Position numbers and translations under genes: made by a program
Shown here: piece by piece, positions 33,799 through 43,392 of the stretch
How the letters are laid out: each line of letters begins with the position of its first letter
How positions within the stretch are numbered: position 1 is the first letter of the stretch
Origin: an uncultured Bacteroidales bacterium
GTDB taxonomy: Bacteria; Bacteroidota; Bacteroidia; Bacteroidales; Coprobacteraceae
Direction of reading: 5' to 3'
Assembly (NCBI GenBank): GCA_949297285.1
Contig: CASFRL010000120.1
Span: 1 to 52,538 of the forward strand
DNA length: 52,538 bases
The notes under the pieces: generated by a model
The model's input: only the letters and a program-made list of their open reading frames with translations
Databases searched by the model: none
Told to the model about the DNA's origin: nothing

Positions 33799-35835
33799 TT
33801 ACCAAATCGTCACTCTGTCTTCGGGTTTCATAAACATCGGATCTTTTTCTGTAATACCAAAAGCCTGGAAGAAACTTTCCAGATTACGCAAAGCAGCATT
33901 TACCCGCCATTTGCCCAAAGAATGTGGATCGATTTTTGTCAAACGCAATATTTCTTCGTCCCGAATATTTTGGGCCCATAATCCGGCATATGCCAAATAG
34001 AAACGCTGATCGGGAGTGAAACCATCTATCGGCTGCAAATCTTGACCTTTGGTCGCATTCTTAAATGCGGTATAAGAGATACGCAAACCACCATGATCGG
34101 CAATGTTCTCACCCAACGTAAAACGTCCGTTGGCATGTACCGTATCCAATACGATAATATTATTGTATTGTTCAGCCAGTTTATCAGCTCGCAAATTAAA
34201 TTGTTTTGCGTCTTCTTCGGTCCACCAATCCTTTAAATTACCATCCTTATCGTATTGGCGTCCTTGGTCATCAAACCCATGAGTCATTTCATGTCCGATG
34301 ACAACACCGATACCGCCATAATTTACAGCATCGTCACCATCCATATAAAAGAAAGGCGGTTGTAAAATTCCGGCAGGGAAACAAATCTCGTTCGTAGTCG
34401 GGTTATAATAGGCGTTTACGGTCTGCGGATTCATCAACCAACGAGTTTTATCGACTGGTTTGTTTACATCACTCAACATATAGTCAGACTCAAAGATCGC
34501 TGCTTCACGCACATTGTCCCAATACGACTTTTTCGGATCGATTGTCAATCCCGAATAGTCACGCCACTTATCGGGATAACCGATTTTTACATAAAATGCA
34601 GCAAGTTTTTCTTTGGCTTTAGCTTTGGTCTCTGCACTCATCCATTCCAAGCTGTCGATATGCTCTCCCAATGAAACTCGTAAATTTTCTACCAATTTAA
34701 GCATGCGCTCCTTAGCTTCGGGGGGAAAATATTTTGCAACATACATTTCTCCCAATGCTTCACCCAATGCTCCGTTTGTTACGCTCAACGAACGTTTCCA
34801 CCGAGGTTTCTGTTCTTGCTGTCCCGAAAGCACTTTACCGTAGAAATCGAAACGAGCCTGAACAAAATCATCACTCAAATAAGAAGAGGCCGCATTTATC
34901 TGTTTAAAAGTCAAATAGTCTTGTATTTCTTCCGTTGTCAAGCCGGAAACCAATGCATCCATACCTTGTATAAACGGTAACTGGTTCGGATTAATTTCAT
35001 TCAAAGAATCCAATCCTAAAGTAGAGAAATAAGATTTCCAATCAAGGCCTTTCATTTGTTTCAAGAAATCAGCCATCGGCATCTTATTGTAATTTTTCAA
35101 GGGATTCCGGGTTTCTTCACGAGAAAATGCGACCTTTGCCAAAGCTGTTTCAATATCCATCACATGCTTTTCGGCAACAGCAGCTTTCTCAGCAGAATAA
35201 CCGGCCAATGTAAATAACTTATTAATGTATTTTTTATATGCATCCCGGATTTTTACATTAGCTTCATCTTCTGATAAATAATAATCCCGATCGCCCATGC
35301 TCATACCGCCTTGATATAAACTAACGATATTCATCGAGCTGTTTTTCTCGTCGGCACCTACATATAACTGAAAGAAAGGCGATGCCCCTTCCTTATGCAT
35401 TTGTGCAATAAAAGCAGCAATATCGGCTTTATCGTTTAAAGAAGCAATACTTTTCAATGTTCCCGAAATAGGAGAAATGCCCTCTTTGTTAAGGCGAACA
35501 CTATCTAACCCCATTTTATATAAGTCACCGACTTTCTGGGCAACCGATCCCGGTTCGTTTTCGGCTTTCTCCAACTCGTCGATTAACTCACGCATTTGTT
35601 TTTGGTTATTTTCAGCTAAAACATCAAACGACCCATAACGGGCATATTCCGGTTTCAACGGATTTTTCTTGATCCAACCTCCACAAGCATATTCATAAAA
35701 ATCGTCTCCACACGCCACAGTCGTGTCCATATTGGACGGATCAATGGCAAGAACCTTCTCTGCTCCGGGTTTAGGAGCACAACCCGTAACCAAAGTTCCG
35801 GCAACAAAAGGTAAAATTAATAGTTGTTTCATCAT
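33799..35835 (-). CDS. M13-family (neprilysin/PepO-like) metallopeptidase lipoprotein
   Basis: A 678-residue zinc endopeptidase. The N-terminus is a lipoprotein signal (MMKQLLILPFVAGTLVTGC), so the enzyme is anchored on the envelope. The zinc site VVIGHEMTHGFDDQG has the HExxH pair, and the third ligand Glu is in GENIADHGG. The NAYYNPTTNEICFPAGILQPPF segment, split here as NAYYNPTTNE and ICFPAGILQPPF, is the family substrate groove. It probably trims peptides in the periplasm or at the surface. It starts 21 bp after the ABC-F stop, so the two may share a message. Either of the first two Met codons may start translation. Confidence 0.95.
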   Translation of the reverse strand: MMKQLLILPFVAGTLVTGCAPKPGAEKVLAIDPSNMDTTVACGDDFYEYACGGWIKKNPLKPEYARYGSFDVLAENNQKQMRELIDELEKAENEPGSVAQKVGDLYKMGLDSVRLNKEGISPISGTLKSIASLNDKADIAAFIAQMHKEGASPFFQLYVGADEKNSSMNIVSLYQGGMSMGDRDYYLSEDEANVKIRDAYKKYINKLFTLAGYSAEKAAVAEKHVMDIETALAKVAFSREETRNPLKNYNKMPMADFLKQMKGLDWKSYFSTLGLDSLNEINPNQLPFIQGMDALVSGLTTEEIQDYLTFKQINAASSYLSDDFVQARFDFYGKVLSGQQEQKPRWKRSLSVTNGALGEALGEMYVAKYFPPEAKERMLKLVENLRVSLGEHIDSLEWMSAETKAKAKEKLAAFYVKIGYPDKWRDYSGLTIDPKKSYWDNVREAAIFESDYMLSDVNKPVDKTRWLMNPQTVNAYYNPTTNEICFPAGILQPPFFYMDGDDAVNYGGIGVVIGHEMTHGFDDQGRQYDKDGNLKDWWTEEDAKQFNLRADKLAEQYNNIIVLDTVHANGRFTLGENIADHGGLRISYTAFKNATKGQDLQPIDGFTPDQRFYLAYAGLWAQNIRDEEILRLTKIDPHSLGKWRVNAALRNLESFFQAFGITEKDPMFMKPEDRVTIW

Positions 35836-35856
35836 TCCTTAACTTAATATATTAAT

Positions 35857-37806
35857 CTATAAATCTTGCAATCGCATTTTTTCAAGTTGCTCGCTTTGCT
35901 CAGCCCAACTCTCCATAAGCTCATCTAATGACTTTTTCAACGCGCCATGCTTTTCATAAAGCGAAGTATCGGAAGCACCTTCGGGAGAGGCCAATTTTTC
36001 TTCGATAGAATGTATCTCCGACTCTATCTGCTCGACCTTTTTTTCGCTGTCAGCAACAGCCCTCTCCAACCGTTTTATCTGACGCTGAAACTCTTTTCGC
36101 TCTTCATAAGATAGTCGGGATGAAGACTCTTCTTTCTCTTCCGATATATTCTGAGTTGTTTTCAAACCGGAATTATTTCGGTCAAGGTCTTGCAATGTAT
36201 CCAACTTCTTGCGCTGCAAGAAATCATAAATACCGCCCAAATGTTCCCGGATTTTTTTATTTCCGAACTCATAAACTTTATCGACCAGACCATCTAAAAA
36301 TTCTCGGTCATGGGAGACAACAATTACCGTGCCATTAAAGTCTTTTATTGCCTGTTTCAGTATATCCTTAGTCTTCATGTCCAAATGGTTGGTCGGCTCA
36401 TCGAGAATAAGCAGATTGACCGGTTCAAGCAACAAACGTATCATCGCCAAACGGGTTTTTTCTCCACCGGAAAGAACTTTTACTTTCTTCTCCGAAGCTT
36501 CACCGCCAAACATAAAAGCGCCCAAAATATCTCGTATCTTGGTTCGAATATCTCCGACTGCTACACGGTCTATGGTATCGAAAACCGTCAAATTTTCATC
36601 CAATAATTGTGCCTGATTTTGGGCAAAATATCCGATTTTGACATTATGTCCGATTTTTAAGACGCCGTCATAGTCGATCTCTCCCATTATACATTTTACC
36701 AAGGTAGATTTTCCTTCTCCGTTTTTCCCGACAAATGCCACCTTTTCGCCCCGTCGAATCGTAAAATCGGCATTGGCAAAAACGACATGACTGCCATAAG
36801 TTTTGCCGACACCTTGTGCTATAACCGGGAAATCGCCTGAGCGGGGTGCCGGGGGAAACTTCAAATTGAGATGTGATGTATCGACTTCATCGACTTCGAT
36901 TCTGTCTATTTTTTCCAATTGTTTAATTCGGGATTGCACTTGAACCGCTTTTGTCGCTTTGTATCTGAACCGTTCGATAAAGGCTTCTGTATCCTGTATC
37001 TGCTTCTGTTGATTTTCGAAAGCGCGTTGCTGTTGTTCCAAGCGTTCGGCTCTCAATTGAACATATTTGGAATAGTTTACTTTGTAATCATAAATGTGTC
37101 CTAACGAAATTTCTATCGTCCGGGTCGTTACGGCATCGATAAAAGCTCTGTCGTGAGATACAAGCACTACGGCATTGGCCCTTGTCGCCAAAAAGTTCTC
37201 CAGCCACTGAATCGATTCTATGTCCAAGTGATTGGTCGGCTCGTCAAGCAACAAGACATCCGGGCGTTGCAACAATAATTTTGCCAATTCTATACGCATA
37301 CGCCACCCTCCGCTGAATTCGGATGTAGGACGGTCGAAGTCTTCTCTGACAAACCCTAATCCTATTAAGGTTTTCTCTACTTCGGCCTGATAATTTGCAG
37401 CGCCGATCATGGTCAGCTGCTCATTCGCATCGGTTACTCTCTCGATCAGGTCATGATAGTCTTGCGTATCATAGTCGGTTCTTTCTGCCAACTCCCTATT
37501 CATGCGATCGATACGGGATTGAAGTTCAAAGATATGGGAAAAAGCCTGCTCTGCTTCTTTAATGACCGTCCGTGTATCGGAAATCTGCATTTGTTGGGGC
37601 AAATATCCGATCGTAAGATCTTTCGGTATACTCACCACTCCGGATGTCGGTTGCTGTAATCCGGCAATAATCTTCAACATGGTAGACTTACCTGCACCAT
37701 TTTTCCCGACGAGAGCAATGCGGTCTTTCTTATTTATAACATAGGTTATATCATCAAAAAGCGGATTTCCGCCAAATTCTACCGATAACCCTTCTATGGA
37801 AATCAT
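35857..37806 (-). CDS. ABC-F family ATPase
   Basis: About 649 residues from the ATG at 37806 (MISIEGLSVEFGG). Two ABC cassettes: Walker A GKNGAGKST and GKNGEGKST, signatures EFSGGWRMR and VLSGGEKTR, Walker B LLLDEPTNHLD and LILDEPTNHLD, joined by a charged helical linker (about 235-310). There is no membrane domain, as in ABC-F proteins that act on the ribosome. A coiled-coil C-terminal tail (about 550-645) resembles the Uup/YdiF type. It is probably a translation factor; antibiotic protection is possible but nothing here shows it. The longer frame to 37866 adds a Cys/Phe-rich stretch foreign to the family. Confidence 0.95.
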   Translation of the reverse strand: MISIEGLSVEFGGNPLFDDITYVINKKDRIALVGKNGAGKSTMLKIIAGLQQPTSGVVSIPKDLTIGYLPQQMQISDTRTVIKEAEQAFSHIFELQSRIDRMNRELAERTDYDTQDYHDLIERVTDANEQLTMIGAANYQAEVEKTLIGLGFVREDFDRPTSEFSGGWRMRIELAKLLLQRPDVLLLDEPTNHLDIESIQWLENFLATRANAVVLVSHDRAFIDAVTTRTIEISLGHIYDYKVNYSKYVQLRAERLEQQQRAFENQQKQIQDTEAFIERFRYKATKAVQVQSRIKQLEKIDRIEVDEVDTSHLNLKFPPAPRSGDFPVIAQGVGKTYGSHVVFANADFTIRRGEKVAFVGKNGEGKSTLVKCIMGEIDYDGVLKIGHNVKIGYFAQNQAQLLDENLTVFDTIDRVAVGDIRTKIRDILGAFMFGGEASEKKVKVLSGGEKTRLAMIRLLLEPVNLLILDEPTNHLDMKTKDILKQAIKDFNGTVIVVSHDREFLDGLVDKVYEFGNKKIREHLGGIYDFLQRKKLDTLQDLDRNNSGLKTTQNISEEKEESSSRLSYEERKEFQRQIKRLERAVADSEKKVEQIESEIHSIEEKLASPEGASDTSLYEKHGALKKSLDELMESWAEQSEQLEKMRLQDL

Positions 37807-37924
37807 AATATGAATGTAATTACTTTTCGAAAATGCAAAGGTAAGAAAAAATCCTCTACAAAGCATTTAAGATACAGAATCTACCCGACATTATATCATT
37901 TATACAAATTCTTACGGCACAAAA

Positions 37925-37961
37925 TAAGCCGTAATATAAAAATGTTTTAGATTACGGCTAT
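37925..37961 (-). terminator. Hairpin past the flavodoxin-fold lipoprotein gene
   Basis: AGCCGTAAT (37927-37935) pairs perfectly with ATTACGGCT (37951-37959), 15-nt loop. On the minus strand it is followed by TATTTTG. It lies about 10 bp past the stop of the oxidoreductase gene, which separates that message from the ABC-F gene. Confidence 0.6.
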
Positions 37962-37971
37962 CGGCAAAATA

Positions 37972-38643
37972 TTATTTCGCACTAACTTTTTTTACCATTG
38001 CTTGCAAACGTTGTTTATATTCATCTTTGCCGGTTTGCAAACTTTGCTCGGCAGCAGCAGGATCCGGATTGCCATAAACAACAAGCGGATCGTTCCAAAT
38101 CATTTTCGAATGATTGGCTTGCCCTTCATATGGCCGCAAATACTCAACCATCGTATATTTATTACGTCCATCATGTTGATAAGCCGATTCCTCGGAACCG
38201 GTTGTCGTAACGACCATAAACTCTTTACCTTCGATCAAGCCTTCTTGAGTAAATGCCATAAATACCTCATCTGTCCATTGCTTTAACAAGTGCGGTGCAC
38301 TCATCCAATAAAAAGGGAATTCATAGACAATACCTTTCGCCTGCTTGATAACATCCCGATAAATGTCCGGCGAAACGGGATAATCATAAATATTGATCAC
38401 TTGTACTCCCTCTACCTCAGCCGCAGCTTGCGAAAGAGTAGCATTCATATGGCTTTTGGCAATATCGGGATGAGCCAAAAGCACAACCACTTCAGCTCCG
38501 ATTGACGGAATAGTTTTAACAGAATCTGCCATTGTTTCTGATCTTTCTTGTTGATTGTTACTGATATTTTTAGACGATGGCCGGCATGAGACAAACGCCA
38601 CGCATATGACGGCCAACGCTAACAATGAAATTTGTTTTATCAT
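37972..38643 (-). CDS. Lipoprotein NAD(P)H quinone oxidoreductase-like flavoprotein
   Basis: A 223-residue protein from the ATG at 38643. It opens with a lipoprotein signal (MIKQISLLALAVICVAFVSC) and a short linker, then a flavodoxin fold of the KefF/MdaB/NQO1-like family: VVVLLAHPDIAKSHMN (nucleotide-binding loop), GIVYEFPFYWMSAPHLLKQW written as FPFYWMSAPHLLKQW, and TTTGSEESAYQHDG. The soluble family uses cytoplasmic NAD(P)H, so lipid anchoring outside the inner membrane is unexpected and implies another reductant or electron carrier. Two palindromes lie just upstream. Reading from 38739 would bury the signal peptide, so I reject it. Confidence 0.85.
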   Translation of the reverse strand: MIKQISLLALAVICVAFVSCRPSSKNISNNQQERSETMADSVKTIPSIGAEVVVLLAHPDIAKSHMNATLSQAAAEVEGVQVINIYDYPVSPDIYRDVIKQAKGIVYEFPFYWMSAPHLLKQWTDEVFMAFTQEGLIEGKEFMVVTTTGSEESAYQHDGRNKYTMVEYLRPYEGQANHSKMIWNDPLVVYGNPDPAAAEQSLQTGKDEYKQRLQAMVKKVSAK

Positions 38644-38659
38644 ACTCAAGTTTTTAACG

Positions 38660-38680
38660 TTTATCCTTTGAAAGGATAAA
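38660..38680. promoter_or_regulatory. 21-bp palindrome upstream of the flavoprotein lipoprotein
   Basis: TTTATCCTTT-G-AAAGGATAAA, perfect 10-base arms around one central base, 17 bp before the ATG at 38643. It looks like an operator for a dimeric repressor; it has no loop for a stable hairpin. Confidence 0.55.
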
Positions 38681-38690
38681 ACTAATAAAT

Positions 38691-38707
38691 TTGTCATCAA
38701 ATGACAA
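38691..38707. promoter_or_regulatory. Second palindrome upstream of the flavoprotein lipoprotein
   Basis: TTGTCAT-CAA-ATGACAA, perfect 7-base arms with a 3-base centre, 10 bp away from the first palindrome and with a different core sequence. Its distance from the start fits the promoter region of the flavoprotein gene. Confidence 0.5.
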
Positions 38708-38868
38708 GGCAATCTAAGAAAAAGATTTCTCGGCATCAATACTCAAATCTGCTTTTCAATTATTAAATTTCTGAAACAACAATTGCAAACAGATATTCGG
38801 AAAAACTTGTATCGATTATTACGAAAATTTTCCGTAAACTTGTAAGAATTTATTCATAACGCCATTTC

Positions 38869-41760
38869 ATGAAACCGTTTTTATACGACATAGCCCAAAC
38901 TTTCTATAAAAAATACGGTCGGGAGATACAAAACATTGCTTTTGTTTTTCCCAACCGCCGTGCCGGAATATTTTTTCAAAAATATCTGGCCGAAGTTGCC
39001 CGGCAACCGTTATTTTCACCGCCCATACTGACAATCAGCGATCTGTTTGCCCGTCTATCGTCGTTTCAACCGGTAGATAGAATACAAGCTCTCTTTATAC
39101 TGTACCGACATTATATAGCTTTGAGCAAAAGCGACGAGAGTTTCGACAATTTCGTTTTTTGGGGAGAGATGCTCCTCAACGATTTCGATGATGTAGACAA
39201 GTATGTGGTAAATGCCAAGATGTTATTTACCAATATTCAAGATTTGAAAGAGATCGAAAGCCGGTTTGCCGACATATTGACCGAATCACAGATTGCATTT
39301 ATCCGCCGATTCTGGGATCATTTCATCCCGGCGACCGAAAGCGAAAAGAAAATGCAGTTTGTTTCTTTATGGGAAATTCTATATCCTCTTTACGAAGCTT
39401 TCAGAGAAGAATTGATGAATAAAGGTCTTGCTTATGAAGGTCTGATATTCAGAGAAGTTGCTGAGAAAGCCAAGAGTCGGGAAGAATTACAACTGCCCTA
39501 CAAGCAGGTTGTTTTTATCGGATTGAACGTGTTAAGTACTTCTGAAGAGATGTTGATGCAACGGTTGAAAGAGTTGGATATAGCCGACTTTTATTGGGAT
39601 TATGAGGCTCCTACGTTACAAGATGAATACAACAAGGCAACTTTTTTTCTCTCTCGCAACCGAAAGAGTTTCCCCTCGAAATTATCGATCGAAGGCAATA
39701 ACGAAAATGGGAATTGGCCTGAGATAGAGATAATCGGCATTCCGTCTTCTGTGGGACAGGCCAAGCAGGTACAGGAAATTTTGAATGGATTGATTTCTTC
39801 CGGTGCTATTCCCGATCCCTCGAAAGCGATAAATACGGCAATCGTACTACCCGACGAACATTTGTTACTTCCAATGTTATATTCTATACCGGCTCCTATC
39901 TGTCCTATAAATATAACAATGGGCTATCCCCTCTCCAACACTCCGATTGTAGGTTTTATAGATGCCTTATTCGATTTACAGAAACACTATCGCATGGTGC
40001 AAGGTGAAGCGATGTTCTACCACCGAAAAGTTCTTCCGATTCTTGCTCATCGCTATGTATTGTCGTCCGGAGAAGAGGAAATAAATTTATTGGCAAAAGA
40101 GATAAGACAATACAACAAAGTCTTTATTCCAATGCACGAGTTAGGTAAAAACGACTTGCTAAAACGGATTTTCATAAACTTAGAAACAGCAGATCAAGCG
40201 GCCGATTATTTAATTGGTATCTTGGAATATTTGCAACAAGAGATAAAACATGAATCTGACAATATCGATGACGAGGAACATCCGGTACAATTCTCTGCCG
40301 TGGAGAAAGAGTTTTTATTTCATTACTACATAACGGTAAAAAGATTGAAAGAGGTCATTAAAGACGAAAACACACTGATGAATGTCTCGACATTTTTCCG
40401 ATTACTCGGGAAAATGGCAGGAAACATCTCCATTCCATTCAGAGGCGAACCTCTTTCAGGATTGCAGATAATGGGTGTCTTGGAAACTCGGGCTCTTGAT
40501 TTCGAGAATCTGATCATATTATCGATGAATGAAGGAATTTTTCCGGTAACTAAAACATCCAATACGTTTATTCCCCAGAATCTGCGCAAAGGGTTCGGCC
40601 TCTCGACAATCGAACACCAAGACAGTATTTATGCCTATTATTTTTACCGAATGATCTCTCGGGCAAAGAAACTTTATTTGTTATACGACACACGCACCGA
40701 GGGATTACAAACCGGTGAAATGAGCCGATATATATATCAATTGAAATACCATTACCACGTTCCTATCCGGGAAAAGGTTTTAGGGTACGATATTACGGTA
40801 AAAGAAAACCGAAACATCCAAATACAAAAAGACGATTTCATACAAAAACAATTAGCACGTTTTTTATACGACGGCGACAGAAAACTATCGGCCAGTGCTA
40901 TCAATACTTACATCGATTGTCCGTTAAAGTTTTACTTGAACTATGTCGAAAGAGTTTCTCCGGAAGACGAAGTTTCTGAAAGCATAGAAGCCAGTACGTT
41001 CGGTAGTATTTACCACGGTGTAATGGAAAATATATATCGGCCAATGCAGGGCAAACTCGTTACCGGAGATTTGCTTGAAAAGATACAAAAAAACGGCGTT
41101 TTACTGACGTCCTTAATCGAAACGATGTTTGCCAAATATTATTTCCAGACCGAAAAGGTACGCCCCTTAACAGGACAAAACTATCTGGCTGGAGAGATCA
41201 TTCGAAAATATGTTAAACAGACCTTGGCAACAGATCGAAAACATACACCGTTTATCTATCTTCATTCCGAATTTCCAATCGATGTAGCATATACGTTCGA
41301 CGGAATTCGTCAAATTCATATAAAAGGATCGATCGACAGAATCGATGAAAAAGATGGCATTACGAGAATTATAGATTATAAGACCGGCGAAAGCGAGACT
41401 TCTTTTAAAAATATGCACGACCTTTTCGATCCCCAAAAGAAAGATCGTCCCAAAGCCATCATGCAAGTATTTCTGTATGCCATGATATACTCGGCGAGTG
41501 CTCATTCCCAATATATCAGCCCCGGAATTTATCATCTGCGAAATTTATTCAAATCGGACTTTAACTGGTCGATAACCCATAACGCAGAAGAAAAAGGGAA
41601 TAAACAAATAATCACCGATTTTTCTTTATATGTTCAAGCGTTTGCAGAAGAGTTAGACTTGTGCATTCAAGAAATTTTCAATCCGGAAATTCCGTTCGGA
41701 CAAACACAGAATACTCAAATATGCAAATACTGCGATTTTGCAGCCATTTGTAAAAGATAA
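38869..41760 (+). CDS. AddB-like PD-(D/E)XK nuclease/helicase-like protein
   Basis: A 963-residue protein. The N-terminal two thirds resemble the inactivated helicase fold of AddB (AFVFPNRRAGIFFQKYL, GLQIMGVLETRALDFENLI, ILSMNEGIFP). The last 270 residues are a RecB-type nuclease: TYIDCPLKFYLNYVERV, IKGSIDRIDEKDG, RIIDYKTGESE. Four Cys (in DCPL and CKYCDFAAIC) can hold the 4Fe-4S cluster of AddB. It should act with an AddA helicase-nuclease in double-strand break repair. No addA gene follows; the next gene is on the other strand. Confidence 0.92.
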   Translation: MKPFLYDIAQTFYKKYGREIQNIAFVFPNRRAGIFFQKYLAEVARQPLFSPPILTISDLFARLSSFQPVDRIQALFILYRHYIALSKSDESFDNFVFWGEMLLNDFDDVDKYVVNAKMLFTNIQDLKEIESRFADILTESQIAFIRRFWDHFIPATESEKKMQFVSLWEILYPLYEAFREELMNKGLAYEGLIFREVAEKAKSREELQLPYKQVVFIGLNVLSTSEEMLMQRLKELDIADFYWDYEAPTLQDEYNKATFFLSRNRKSFPSKLSIEGNNENGNWPEIEIIGIPSSVGQAKQVQEILNGLISSGAIPDPSKAINTAIVLPDEHLLLPMLYSIPAPICPINITMGYPLSNTPIVGFIDALFDLQKHYRMVQGEAMFYHRKVLPILAHRYVLSSGEEEINLLAKEIRQYNKVFIPMHELGKNDLLKRIFINLETADQAADYLIGILEYLQQEIKHESDNIDDEEHPVQFSAVEKEFLFHYYITVKRLKEVIKDENTLMNVSTFFRLLGKMAGNISIPFRGEPLSGLQIMGVLETRALDFENLIILSMNEGIFPVTKTSNTFIPQNLRKGFGLSTIEHQDSIYAYYFYRMISRAKKLYLLYDTRTEGLQTGEMSRYIYQLKYHYHVPIREKVLGYDITVKENRNIQIQKDDFIQKQLARFLYDGDRKLSASAINTYIDCPLKFYLNYVERVSPEDEVSESIEASTFGSIYHGVMENIYRPMQGKLVTGDLLEKIQKNGVLLTSLIETMFAKYYFQTEKVRPLTGQNYLAGEIIRKYVKQTLATDRKHTPFIYLHSEFPIDVAYTFDGIRQIHIKGSIDRIDEKDGITRIIDYKTGESETSFKNMHDLFDPQKKDRPKAIMQVFLYAMIYSASAHSQYISPGIYHLRNLFKSDFNWSITHNAEEKGNKQIITDFSLYVQAFAEELDLCIQEIFNPEIPFGQTQNTQICKYCDFAAICKR

Positions 41761-41798
41761 AAAGCAGAGCTTTCCCGAAAGAATAGCCCTGCTTTTAT
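41761..41798. terminator. Terminator between convergent addB-like and CBM9-like genes
   Basis: AAAGCAGAGCT (41761-41771) pairs with AGCCCTGCTTT (41785-41795), one mismatch, 13-nt loop, then TATAT. It abuts both stop codons and can serve both strands. Confidence 0.7.
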
Positions 41799-41802
41799 AT
41801 GA

Positions 41803-42462
41803 TTAAAAATATATTTCTCCAAAAAATTCAGGCCGGTGAAAGTCGGGATTTTCAGTTTCGATCGGACTCCAACTCAAATAATGCGGAAGGCTCGAATTGT
41901 CTGCACATTTATAAAAATTGGCATATAATTTTTCCGGCAAGGAATCGGCACTCAAACCTATCAGATCGAAAGGTATGGAAACGAGCAACTCCCAAGCAAA
42001 TATACCTTGCATTTCTTGGAAAGGTTTGCGACCGGCAGACGCATAACGACGAATACGCGCCATCTTTTCCGAAGAGAAATGAGTACAGACCTCACGGCTT
42101 TTCCGTTTTGCCGCCAATGCCGTACCGATGCAATTAAACTCGAAATTATAATATTCGGATTCTCCCGGAACTTGGACAAAAAATTCGACACAACTGTCTT
42201 GCCATACAGGAGAGTTATCTTCAGTATTCAAGGCCAACAAGCAATTTCCTCTTACAAAGTATTTAATGTAAAGAGCTTTTTCGCTTCGGGCAATATCAAA
42301 TATAGTAATCGGTTTATAAGGGAATTGATTAGGCCAGTTCACACATTCTACGCTTTGCCGTGCAGCTTTTTCCTCAAGCACCTCACAGACATTTTCCAAC
42401 GGTTGATCATCCAAAGCCGGAATAAAAGGTATTGACAATACTTTTTTCATAGGGACAAACAT
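41803..42462 (-). CDS. CBM9-like carbohydrate-binding-fold protein
   Basis: A 219-residue beta-sandwich protein of the family 9-like carbohydrate-binding type: ALYIKYFVRGNCLLA, SPVWQDSCVEFFVQV, YYNFEFNCIGTALAA, AWELLVSIPFDLIG and YANFYKCADN are conserved in this group. There is no signal peptide, so it is probably cytoplasmic and its ligand is unknown. The first ATG overlaps the stop of the upstream LysE-type gene (TAATG on the minus strand), which suggests coupling; an ATG at 42450 is the alternative start. Confidence 0.88.
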   Translation of the reverse strand: MFVPMKKVLSIPFIPALDDQPLENVCEVLEEKAARQSVECVNWPNQFPYKPITIFDIARSEKALYIKYFVRGNCLLALNTEDNSPVWQDSCVEFFVQVPGESEYYNFEFNCIGTALAAKRKSREVCTHFSSEKMARIRRYASAGRKPFQEMQGIFAWELLVSIPFDLIGLSADSLPEKLYANFYKCADNSSLPHYLSWSPIETENPDFHRPEFFGEIYF

Positions 42463-43106
42463 TAATGATTAAAATATCCTGATATACCCATAAAACAACC
42501 TACTAAGGACATGATGATGATAACGCCGCCAATACAACGATTAATCAGCCATAAACTACGCAAATTGAAATGAGTACGAACCTTATTTATAAAAAACGTA
42601 ATTGTAAACCACCATGAAACCGCTCCTATTATAATAGAGATATAACCTAAAATATAGTGGTACAACGTCGATTCGGGGACAAAGAAGTTGAGCCGGGCAA
42701 ACAATCCTATAAACAAGAACAGGATCAACGGATTTGAAAGGGTCAGAAAAAATGCCGTTACAAAATCTTGGGTAAACGTATTTTTATTGGCACTTTGCTT
42801 TTTTATGTTTTTTGCCGGATTTTGACGGTATAAATAGGCTCCGAAACCAGCTAAGACAAAACTTCCCAAAATCTGTATCAGAAACTCATTCGCCTCTATG
42901 AAATCAATAACGATAGACATACCAAGACCCGTCAGTATAGCATATCCCAAATCTGAAACAGATGCCCCTAAACCGGTAACAAAACCCGACCAACGTCCTT
43001 TATTCAAAGTGCGCTGTATGCATAGTACCCCGATAGGCCCCATGGGTGCCGATACTAAAATGCCGATAGCCAAGCCCCGAATGATCGTATACAATACTAA
43101 ATCCAC
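42462..43106 (-). CDS. LysE/RhtB-family exporter
   Basis: A 214-residue inner-membrane protein with about six hydrophobic helices. The family signature SAPMGPIGVLCIQRTL follows the first helix, and the third loop carries LSNPLILFLF. Members export amino acids or small metabolites; the substrate cannot be told from sequence. Its stop codon overlaps the start of the CBM9-like gene. It is divergent from purL with a 286-bp gap. Confidence 0.93.
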   Translation of the reverse strand: MDLVLYTIIRGLAIGILVSAPMGPIGVLCIQRTLNKGRWSGFVTGLGASVSDLGYAILTGLGMSIVIDFIEANEFLIQILGSFVLAGFGAYLYRQNPAKNIKKQSANKNTFTQDFVTAFFLTLSNPLILFLFIGLFARLNFFVPESTLYHYILGYISIIIGAVSWWFTITFFINKVRTHFNLRSLWLINRCIGGVIIIMSLVGCFMGISGYFNH

Positions 43107-43217
43107 TATTCCTCTATTTTGTCGTTAACCTGTTTCTAAAATGCAAATATAAATCATAAATGTTACATTTCCGTCAATTGTTTTGGCATTATTATTTTAA
43201 AGAACGCAGCTTTTGAT

Positions 43218-43225
43218 TAATTTTG
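43218..43225 (+). promoter_or_regulatory. Candidate -7 element for purL
   Basis: TAATTTTG matches TAnnTTTG exactly. The purL ATG lies 167 bp downstream, giving a long A-rich leader. I looked for a purine riboswitch and did not recognise one. Confidence 0.4.
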
Positions 43226-43392
43226 CACGCAGGAAATATAAAAAGGGATTTCTCCTCTTTTCTGAACATTTCAAAGTATAATAATACACAATTCGAAAAG
43301 GAATCTGATTATTAACAACATAAGAGGGAAAATCTTATCAAGAACAACAAAACAAGTCAAAAAATAATTTACAATATATTAAATAGACTATA

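Noticed and set aside
28653..41760. pcrA and the addB-like gene as one recombination locus
   Set aside because: They are more than 7 kb apart on opposite strands, with unrelated genes between them; the helicase has PcrA rather than AddA features.
43226..43392. Purine riboswitch in the purL leader
   Set aside because: The leader is long, but I could not find the paired P1 stem or the conserved loop bases of a purine aptamer.
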